DNA of 6,058 bases from Kiritimatiellia bacterium. Its GTDB lineage: Bacteria > Verrucomicrobiota > Kiritimatiellia > RFP12 > UBA1067. Position 1 is the stretch's first letter, and each line of letters begins with the position of its first letter. The notes beneath the pieces are model-generated. The model made no database searches and was not told the origin of the DNA. It was given only the letters and a program-made list of their open reading frames with translations. Positions 1 through 4,176 of this stretch are shown here, in pieces. Made by a program: the position numbers and the translations under genes. The DNA lies in contig JAFVZE010000226.1 of the NCBI GenBank assembly GCA_017508315.1, positions 1 to 6,058 on the forward strand. The letters run 5' to 3'.

Positions 1-1
1 A

Positions 2-262
2 TCGTTTCTTGTGTTCTTGTGCAATCGCATCACAGAGCGCATTTACAGAACCTTTTTCAAGATAATGCCATACCGACCATGAGTTCATGAAAATTCCTAT
101 TGGAGCAAGCGGCAACCAAACAACGCACCTCGCTTCTTCTGTCTTTGCAGTTGAATATATCGGTTTGCCCTGAAGCGAAAGAACCGCAGAACCGTCAAAA
201 GTTATGACTTCCCATACCGGAAACAGTAGCAAAGTGTAGCCAGCTACTATTCCCGCCGTCAT
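2..262 (-). CDS. Partial small membrane protein, unrecognised (C-terminus beyond window)
   Basis: An open minus-strand frame begins at the ATG at 262-260 and stays open for 87 codons to the left edge, so the C-terminus is missing. It starts MTAGIVAGYTLLLFPVWEV. A hydrophobic segment spans residues 4-22. A polar stretch follows (DGS...GKPIY...KTEEAR), then a second hydrophobic segment (about 46-62, containing CVVWLPLAPIGIF), then a charged tail, which suggests a two-pass membrane protein. An in-frame TAA lies four codons upstream (274-272). A Shine-Dalgarno-like AAGAGGT sits 13 nt from the ATG, which is long. A sigma70-like -10 (TATAAT, 266-261) overlaps the start codon, so the true start or the promoter call may be wrong. 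No family was recognised. A competing 64-codon frame (389-195, minus) overlaps it but looks less protein-like. Confidence 0.45.
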   Translation of the reverse strand, partial: MTAGIVAGYTLLLFPVWEVITFDGSAVLSLQGKPIYSTAKTEEARCVVWLPLAPIGIFMNSWSVWHYLEKGSVNALCDAIAQEHKKR

Positions 263-289
263 TATACCATTTTAGACCTCTTGAATCAA
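261..289 (-). promoter_or_regulatory. Possible sigma70 promoter overlapping the start of the partial membrane gene
   Basis: On the minus strand TTGATT (289-284), a 17-bp spacer and a perfect TATAAT (266-261) form a good sigma70 match. Transcription would begin near 254, inside the frame called at 262. Either that protein starts further downstream or this box is not the functional promoter. The site lies in AT-rich DNA where chance matches are more likely. Confidence 0.35.
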
Positions 290-303
290 TCATGACCTCT
301 TGA
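275..303. repeat. Two 10-bp direct repeats, 19 bp apart
   Basis: The plus-strand sequence GACCTCTTGA occurs at 275-284 and again at 294-303. One copy lies between the candidate -35 and -10 boxes of the minus-strand promoter and the other just upstream of the -35. The period is close to two helical turns, which would suit a regulator binding one face of the DNA. The second copy also contains the Shine-Dalgarno-like AAGAGGT of the partial gene, so ribosome binding is an alternative reason for it. Confidence 0.4.
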
Positions 304-399
304 CCAACTAATTTTTGTCTGGTTTTGTTTTGGGAACCGCCGAAAGCGCCGATCCGGGGACAATAACGGCCTTCTGCTCGTATCAGCAATGTTTAAGGC

Positions 400-414
400 A
401 ATCGGCAGCCGATT
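400..414. repeat. 15-bp palindrome in the divergent intergenic region
   Basis: AATCGGC-A-GCCGATT is a perfect 7-1-7 inverted repeat. It lies between the minus-strand partial gene (start 262) and the plus-strand His-rich gene (start 509). It could be an operator for either divergent unit. No partner gene in the window points to a regulator. The 263-508 gap otherwise holds only the repeats and ribosome-binding sequences described separately. Confidence 0.35.
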
Positions 415-462
415 ATTCTTGTCAGAAAATGAAACCCATCTTCCCTATCCTATCGTAAGCGG

Positions 463-497
463 CAAAGAAAGTCCGCATAAAACCCGACAAAGAAAGT
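463..497 (+). repeat. Direct repeat CAAAGAAAGT upstream of the His-rich gene
   Basis: CAAAGAAAGT occurs at 463-472 and 488-497, 25 bp apart, just ahead of the ATG at 509. A third copy, extended to CAAAGAAAGTGA, precedes the lipoprotein start at the other end of the window (minus strand, 5973-5962). The downstream copy here reads CAAAGAAAGTGA and is followed by AGGTGCGCC before ATG, so it belongs to the translation-initiation region. Confidence 0.45.
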
Positions 498-508
498 GAA
501 GGTGCGCC

Positions 509-793
509 ATGAACAAACTCCTGAAAACCCTTATGATTGCAGCGGCAGCCTGCATCACGCTCTGCGGCACAACGTTCGCCGCCCCTCACGGCGGACATGG
601 ACGCGGCCCCAAACCTGCACCACGGCATCATGTCGCCAAACATCGAACCCCGCCCAAACGACCGGTCGTGAAGCACCACAAACACCATAAGCCGCCGAAG
701 ATCGCCCACCGTTGCCGCCACCGGCATTTCCACCGCGGTTGCCTCTGGTGCATTCCTCCGCCGCCGTGCCCGAGAGTGATTATCAACCTGTAA
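509..793 (+). CDS. Small secreted His/Cys/Pro-rich protein
   Basis: This 94-residue protein has a textbook Sec signal peptide. Its N-terminus is MNKLLKTLMIAAAACITL, with Lys at 3 and 6, a hydrophobic core at about 8-19 and a likely signal-peptidase cut after TFA at residue 24. The mature part of about 70 residues carries 13 His, including HH pairs at 40-41, 56-57 and 59-60 and an HRCRHRHFHRGC patch near 67-78. It has 4 Cys (69, 78, 81, 87), a PPPP run and many Lys/Arg, so it is strongly basic. A role in binding metal ions or polyanions in the envelope is plausible from composition only, and no family was recognised. The start is supported by a purine-rich GAAGG upstream of ATG. It appears monocistronic and ends in a hairpin. 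A +1-shifted frame over it (496-690) lacks a signal peptide and looks like a shadow. Confidence 0.8.
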   Translation: MNKLLKTLMIAAAACITLCGTTFAAPHGGHGRGPKPAPRHHVAKHRTPPKRPVVKHHKHHKPPKIAHRCRHRHFHRGCLWCIPPPPCPRVIINL

Positions 794-799
794 TTCTCA

Positions 800-827
800 A
801 GACCCGGGAAACTTCTCTCCCGGGTCT
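800..827 (+). terminator. Hairpin after the His-rich gene, poor U-tract
   Basis: A perfect 10-bp stem (AGACCCGGGA / TCCCGGGTCT) with an 8-nt loop begins 7 nt after the TAA stop. The following sequence is CTCTCATCTCTC rather than a run of T, so intrinsic termination may be weak. It may instead act as a 3'-end stabiliser. Confidence 0.55.
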
Positions 828-903
828 CTCATCTCTCGAACACAGAGACACTAAGCCGCCGTAAAGCCAACAAACCCTCTCCATCTTCGCGCTTAAAATT
901 GAA

Positions 904-933
904 GAAGAGGCCCCTTGACGCAGAGGCCTCTTC
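904..933 (-). terminator. Possible back-up terminator hairpin
   Basis: GAAGAGGCC (904-912) pairs perfectly with GGCCTCTTC (925-933) across a 12-nt loop. On the minus strand it is followed by TTCAATTTT, which is moderately T-rich. That orientation fits a second stop for transcription from pheA. The large loop and interrupted T-run make this uncertain. Confidence 0.35.
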
Positions 934-978
934 CGCAGCGATCTGCACTCGGCGTTATTTGGCGGCCGGACAGCGTTT

Positions 979-993
979 TGCCTTGTCAAGGCA
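979..993. repeat. 15-bp palindrome TGCCTTG-T-CAAGGCA
   Basis: This is a perfect 7-1-7 inverted repeat in the gene-less interval, the same geometry as the unrelated palindrome at 400-414. It could be a protein-binding site, or a small hairpin with a 6-bp stem and 3-nt loop. No associated promoter is visible. Confidence 0.3.
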
Positions 994-1147
994 CAGAGGC
1001 GTAACAACCGGGCGATCGCGCGAACTGCGACGAAGTCGATAGGACCGTGCAGGATGAATACGGCCTATTGTCTATGCGCGAAAGGTGTCGCGACGGCGAA
1101 ACAACGGCTTGACCGAACTGTCGGGTTGGCGGACACCGTCCAAACCC

Positions 1148-1176
1148 AAAAACGGGGGCCTGCCGCCCCCGTTTTT
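1148..1176 (-). terminator. Strong intrinsic terminator of the DAHP synthase-pheA operon
   Basis: A perfect 12-bp stem (AAAAACGGGGGC / GCCCCCGTTTTT) with a 5-nt loop starts 11 nt past the pheA stop codon. A and T runs on both sides let it work in either direction. It ends the minus-strand aromatic operon and would also stop plus-strand transcription leaking from the His-rich gene. Confidence 0.9.
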
Positions 1177-1187
1177 GAGCACGCGGC

Positions 1188-2336
1188 TTACCGTTCCGAG
1201 TACGCCCCGAGGAACGTGAAGTGCTCGATCTCCGGATCTCCCGCGAAGCCGGCGAGAAGCTTGACCACCCGCGGATCGTGCGGCGTCGCTTCGAAATCAA
1301 AGATGAAGCGGAACTCGAAATCGCTGCCGGGAACCGGACGCGACTCGAGCTTGGTGAGATTGACCCCGCCGGAAGAGAACTTGACCAGCACGTCCGAAAG
1401 AGCGCCCGCGCGGTGCGACAGGCTCATCATCACCGAGAACTTGTTCGAATCGGCGTAGATCTCGTCCTTCTTGGAAATGCAGATGAACCGGGTGAAGTTC
1501 GATTCCACGTCGGCGATTTTCTCGCGGATCACCTCAAGACCGTAAAGTTCGGCGCACTCGCGCGAAGCTATGACCGCGACATCGCCGCGCTGCGAGGCCG
1601 CGAGAGCCGCCGCAGCCGCCGCGGTGTTGGTCGAGGGGACCGCGCGGATCTCCGGATGCTCCCTGAGAAAAGCGGAACACTGCGAAAGCGCATGCGGGTG
1701 GCTGTGGATCTCCCTGACGTCGGAGAGTTTCACCCCGGACTTGGCCAGAAGCACGTGGTTGATGCGGTGACGGTGCGCCCGCACGATTTTGAACCGGTGG
1801 CGATCCATGAGATCATAGACCGCGGCGACCGAACCGACGGCGGAATTCTCGATCGGCAGCACGCCGTAGTCGCACATCCCCTTTTCGACGGCGTTGAACA
1901 CGTCCTCGAAACTTTTGAAATAGAAGATGGTCGGAAATTTGACGATAGCGCTCACCGCCTGCTGGGAATACGAACCCTCCACCCCGGGGCAGGCCACGGA
2001 GGCGGAAGACGGGAAGGACACGGGGCTTTCCGCCAGCGCACGCTCCAGCGAAAGCGTGAAGTCGCTCGTCTTGGCGAGTTCGGCGCGCTGGCGGCCGCGC
2101 GAAATCGAAAAGAGCGTGGTGAAGAGAAGCCGCGCCTCGTTTTCAAGTTCGCTCCCGACCGCGCCGGCCACCTTCACGAGAATGTCGCGCTCGCGCTTCG
2201 GATCGTATACCGGCATCCCGCTCTCGCGCTTCGCCGCCGCCACTTCGGACGACGCTTTCATGCGTCTGACGAAGAGCTTCACCAGCTCATCGTCGATGTC
2301 GTTGATTTCACTGCGGATTTCTTCAAGATTTTTCAT
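1188..2336 (-). CDS. pheA: Bifunctional chorismate mutase / prephenate dehydratase (P-protein)
   Basis: This 382-residue cytosolic enzyme converts chorismate to prephenate and then to phenylpyruvate, the committed route to phenylalanine. Residues 1-85 are an AroQ-type chorismate mutase. R8, R25, K36, D45, R48 and E49 align with E. coli P-protein R11, R28, K39, D48, R51 and E52 at a constant offset. The prephenate dehydratase domain (about 113-290) has a GVEGSYSQQA motif (118-127), LPIENSAVGSV (160-170), SHPHALSQC (212-220, with His where Gln is usual) and the catalytic TRF (282-284). A C-terminal ACT domain (about 300-380) keeps GAL (311-313) and ESRP (331-334), the motifs linked to Phe feedback inhibition. 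The start at MKNLEEIR has AAGGAGAT upstream. An in-frame extension to 2537 would overlap the upstream gene and is rejected. It lies 32 nt after the DAHP synthase gene in the same operon and is followed by a strong terminator. Confidence 0.96.
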   Translation of the reverse strand: MKNLEEIRSEINDIDDELVKLFVRRMKASSEVAAAKRESGMPVYDPKRERDILVKVAGAVGSELENEARLLFTTLFSISRGRQRAELAKTSDFTLSLERALAESPVSFPSSASVACPGVEGSYSQQAVSAIVKFPTIFYFKSFEDVFNAVEKGMCDYGVLPIENSAVGSVAAVYDLMDRHRFKIVRAHRHRINHVLLAKSGVKLSDVREIHSHPHALSQCSAFLREHPEIRAVPSTNTAAAAAALAASQRGDVAVIASRECAELYGLEVIREKIADVESNFTRFICISKKDEIYADSNKFSVMMSLSHRAGALSDVLVKFSSGGVNLTKLESRPVPGSDFEFRFIFDFEATPHDPRVVKLLAGFAGDPEIEHFTFLGAYSER

Positions 2337-2368
2337 GCTCTCTATCTCCTTCCGGTTCTTTCGTACGA

Positions 2369-3382
2369 TCATGCGCGTTTCCACGCGTGCGGCCTTATCG
2401 CGCCAACCTTCCCCATCATCGAGTCGAACATCGCCGGGGTGAGGCTCTGCGCACCGTCGCAGAGCGCGCGCTGGGGATCGTTGTGGACTTCGATTATGAG
2501 AGCGTCGGCGCCCATCGCCGTAGCGCCCATCGCGCAAGGCTCGACGAGATGCGCGTAGCCGGTGGCGTGACTCGGATCGATGACGACCGGCAGATGCGAA
2601 AGACGCTTGAGAACCGGTATGACCGTAAGATCGATCGTGTTGCGCATCGCCGTCTCGAACGTGCGGATGCCGCGCTCGCAGAGCATGACGTTGGGATTGC
2701 CGCTGGCCATGATGTATTCGGCGCTCATGAGCAGTTCCTGCAGCGTGGCGCTCATGCCGCGCTTGAGCAGGATCGGCTTCTTCGTCTGCGCACCGACCTC
2801 CTTGAGCAGATCGAAGTTCTGCATATTGCGCGCGCCGATCTGGATGACGTCGACATCGTTGAAGAGCGGCAGATGCTCGAAACCCATAAGTTCGGTGCAG
2901 ATCGGAAGCGAGGTCTCCTTTTTGGCTTCAAGGAGAATCTCGAGACCGCGCTGCCCCAGACCCTGGAACGCATACGGGGAAGTGCGCGGCTTGAACGCGC
3001 CGCCGCGGAGCATCGTCGCGCCCGAGGCCTTCACGCTTTTGGCGATGCCGATGAGCTGCTCCTCCGACTCGACGCTGCAGGGACCGGCGATCACCTGGAA
3101 ATTGCCGCCGCCGATCTTCACGCCCGAGCAGTCGATCACCGAATCCTCCGGATGGAATTTGCGGTTGGCGGCCTTGTATGGCTCCTGGATGCGCTGGACG
3201 CTTTCCACCACGCTGAGCGCCTGCACAAGCCCGATGTCCATCTTGGCGACGTCGCCGATGCAGCCGATGAGCGTTTCGCGCTCGCCCGTGGAGACGTTCG
3301 GGGTGATGTGACGTTCGCGCAACCATCCGAGCAGTCCCTCGACCTGTTTCTGGTCTGCGTCTTTTTTGAGGATTATGATCAT
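2369..3382 (-). CDS. aroF: 3-deoxy-7-phosphoheptulonate (DAHP) synthase, type I-beta with N-terminal regulatory domain
   Basis: This 337-residue enzyme condenses phosphoenolpyruvate with erythrose 4-phosphate, the first step of the shikimate pathway. Residues 1-68 form a ferredoxin-like (FL/ACT-like) domain (MIIILKKDAD..., EPYK). The TIM-barrel catalytic domain follows, with FHPEDSVID (76-84), GPCSVES (100-106), RGGAFKPRTSPY (126-137), QIGARNMQNF (181-190), LLKRG (205-209), CERGIRTFE (235-243) and DPSHATGY (269-276). The metal ligands expected from the Thermotoga maritima enzyme fall at identical positions: C102, H272, E298 and D309. The length also matches that enzyme closely. The ATG at 3382 has AAGGA about nine nt upstream. 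A 16-codon extension to 3430 would begin inside the attenuator U-run region and is rejected. It is the first structural gene after the Phe/Tyr leader peptide and attenuator, and pheA follows it. Confidence 0.95.
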   Translation of the reverse strand: MIIILKKDADQKQVEGLLGWLRERHITPNVSTGERETLIGCIGDVAKMDIGLVQALSVVESVQRIQEPYKAANRKFHPEDSVIDCSGVKIGGGNFQVIAGPCSVESEEQLIGIAKSVKASGATMLRGGAFKPRTSPYAFQGLGQRGLEILLEAKKETSLPICTELMGFEHLPLFNDVDVIQIGARNMQNFDLLKEVGAQTKKPILLKRGMSATLQELLMSAEYIMASGNPNVMLCERGIRTFETAMRNTIDLTVIPVLKRLSHLPVVIDPSHATGYAHLVEPCAMGATAMGADALIIEVHNDPQRALCDGAQSLTPAMFDSMMGKVGAIRPHAWKRA

Positions 3383-3428
3383 TTCTCTTTTTCCTTGTTG
3401 TCGATTGTTTGAATTGGTCTGTAAAATC

Positions 3429-3460
3429 AAAAACGGCCTCGCTTTTTAGGAGCGGGGCCG
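3429..3460 (-). terminator. Attenuator (intrinsic terminator) ahead of DAHP synthase
   Basis: On the minus strand a 10-bp stem, CGGCCCCGCT / AGCGAGGCCG with one C-A mismatch and a 7-nt loop (3460-3451 with 3443-3434), is followed by TTTTT (3433-3429). It lies 24 nt after the leader-peptide stop and about 47 nt before the DAHP synthase start. A terminator between a promoter and its structural genes implies conditional read-through. It may also end transcripts from the MBL-luxS unit. Confidence 0.88.
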
Positions 3461-3530
3461 TCTGAACTTTCCGGTTTTGCCGTTTCAGTATGCGAAACCC
3501 CGCTCCGGCATAAAGCCGAAGTAGAAGCGG
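3449..3530 (-). promoter_or_regulatory. Mutually exclusive antiterminator / protector pairings
   Basis: GGAGCGGGG (3506-3498), in leader codons 17-20, is the exact reverse complement of CCCCGCTCC (3457-3449), the 5' arm and loop edge of the terminator. Two further G-U pairs can extend it. Pairing them forms an antiterminator. Upstream leader sequence can sequester the same segment in two ways: TTCGGC (3520-3515) pairs with GCCGGA (3509-3504) around a 5-nt loop, or CCGCTTC (3530-3524) pairs with GGAGCGG (3506-3500). Both protector strands lie in the aromatic codons 9-14. A ribosome stalled there would therefore free the antiterminator, while one reaching the stop codon at 3485 would cover it and permit termination. 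Confidence 0.82.
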
Positions 3531-3556
3531 TAGCTAAAGTAGAACTTGGTCTGCAT
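3485..3556 (-). CDS. Phe/Tyr-rich leader peptide controlling the DAHP synthase-pheA operon
   Basis: This 23-codon ORF begins MQTKFYFSYRFYFGF and ends with TAC-TGA. Phe occurs at residues 5, 7, 11, 13, 15 and 21, and Tyr at 6, 9, 12 and 23. That gives 10 aromatic residues in all, 8 of them within residues 5-15. Its function is to be translated, not to yield a product: stalling at Phe or Tyr codons when those charged tRNAs run short should prevent the terminator at 3429-3460. The role matches the Phe leader peptide of the enterobacterial pheA operon, but here it sits in front of a DAHP synthase gene and includes Tyr codons. There is no Shine-Dalgarno sequence, and the predicted transcript begins only about six nt upstream of the ATG, so initiation may be close to leaderless. 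The same frame stays open upstream to 3703 over the end of luxS, but the promoter position makes this ATG the start. Confidence 0.88.
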   Translation of the reverse strand: MQTKFYFSYRFYFGFMPERGFAY

Positions 3557-3568
3557 ATTTCGCGGGGA

Positions 3569-3598
3569 AGTATAGCACTTAACCCGACACCGTGTCAA
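3569..3598 (-). promoter_or_regulatory. Sigma70 promoter of the aromatic (leader-DAHP synthase-pheA) operon
   Basis: A perfect -35 TTGACA (3598-3593), an 18-bp spacer and a -10 TATACT (3574-3569, five of six consensus bases) are present on the minus strand. The +1 should fall near 3562, leaving a 5' UTR of about six nt before the leader-peptide ATG at 3556. The promoter lies 38 nt after the luxS stop codon. Confidence 0.88.
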
Positions 3599-3636
3599 GC
3601 GCACCTCGGGACGGAAATCGGAGCGCGGAGGAATTT

Positions 3637-4146
3637 CTACGCGTCGAAGAAGGTTTTGCCTCCGCATCTGATTCTTCTGGCCTTGGGATATTCGAACCTC
3701 CATTCCCGGGAAAGGAAATCCTTCGCTTCAAGTTTGGCGACCGCCAGATCGTGCAGGCGGAAGTTGCCGCAGTTCACCGCCGTGGCGCCCGGCACCTCGC
3801 CGCGGTAGTTGGCCATGTGCCTGAATGCGCCGCGGATGAGTTTTTCGATGTCTCGCGGCATTGTCTCCTCTTCGGTGGCGGTGATGAAATAGCATCCGGT
3901 AAGACACCCCATCGGCCCCCAGTAGACGACCTTGTCGGCGAAAAACGAATTGCGCAGATAGGTTGCGACGACATGCTCGATCGTGTGCATCGCGTTCGGA
4001 TGCACGGCCGCCTCCGCATTGGGCCGTTTCATGCGGATGTCGAAGGTGGTCACCCAGCGCCCTCCCACCCGGTCGCGGCGGCTTACGTAAATTCCCGGCA
4101 GAATCCTCGTGTGATCTACCTGGAACGATGCTATCAGTTTCGGCAT
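3637..4146 (-). CDS. luxS: S-ribosylhomocysteine lyase (autoinducer-2 synthase)
   Basis: This 169-residue cytosolic metalloenzyme cleaves S-ribosylhomocysteine to homocysteine and the AI-2 precursor DPD in the activated methyl cycle. It has the N-terminal FQVDHT (8-13), the metal-binding HTIEH (54-58) and WGPMGCLTG (76-84) with Cys81 as the likely catalytic cysteine. Cys126 in AVNCGNF is the third metal ligand. The length matches typical LuxS (about 155-171 residues). The start at MPKLIASF is the family start, although the upstream AAAGAAAAG is a weak ribosome-binding site. It begins 30 nt after the MBL-fold gene, so co-transcription is likely. No pfs or methionine-cycle gene is nearby. No terminator was seen between its stop and the next promoter. 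Whether the AI-2 is used for signalling cannot be told from this window. Confidence 0.96.
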   Translation of the reverse strand: MPKLIASFQVDHTRILPGIYVSRRDRVGGRWVTTFDIRMKRPNAEAAVHPNAMHTIEHVVATYLRNSFFADKVVYWGPMGCLTGCYFITATEEETMPRDIEKLIRGAFRHMANYRGEVPGATAVNCGNFRLHDLAVAKLEAKDFLSREWRFEYPKARRIRCGGKTFFDA

Positions 4147-4176
4147 TGCTTTTCTTTCATCTTCATGTTTCGTTTC

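Larger units (their letters stand above)
794..1187. other. Gene-less interval between convergent transcription units
   Basis: These 394 bases separate the convergent His-rich gene (plus) and pheA (minus). The interval holds the hairpin at 800-827, a second hairpin at 904-933, a 15-bp palindrome TGCCTTG-T-CAAGGCA at 979-993 and the strong terminator at 1148-1176. The stretch 1084-1137 can fold with an outer GGTGTC/GACACC stem and an inner CCGA-ACTG-TCGG hairpin. I found no tRNA arms, no SRP or RNase P signature and no convincing ORF on either strand. Confidence 0.6.

Noticed and set aside
195..389. 64-codon minus-strand frame overlapping the partial membrane-protein frame
   Set aside because: No recognisable domain or signal peptide and no clear ribosome-binding site. 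The overlapping frame from 262 gives a more protein-like, longer sequence, though the choice is not certain.
967..989. TTGACA on the minus strand at 989-984 as a promoter
   Set aside because: No TATAAT-like -10 at 16-18 bp (GCCGCC at 17 bp). The hexamer is part of the palindrome at 979-993.
838..1000. Repeated CACAGAG-type strings (near 840, 919 and 993) as a possible dispersed repeat
   Set aside because: Matches are short and imperfect, with no consistent unit or spacing.
934..1147. Possible tRNA, SRP RNA or RNase P RNA
   Set aside because: No T-loop GTTCRA, no acceptor stem and none of the conserved SRP or RNase P motifs on either strand.
2337..2537. N-terminal extension of PheA
   Set aside because: It would overlap the end of the DAHP synthase gene in another frame, and the chorismate mutase domain begins right at the internal Met with a good ribosome-binding site.
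1221..3412. Two long plus-strand open frames opposite pheA and the DAHP synthase
   Set aside because: They mirror the codon structure of the real minus-strand genes and are rich in Arg, His and Asp, as expected of antisense shadows.
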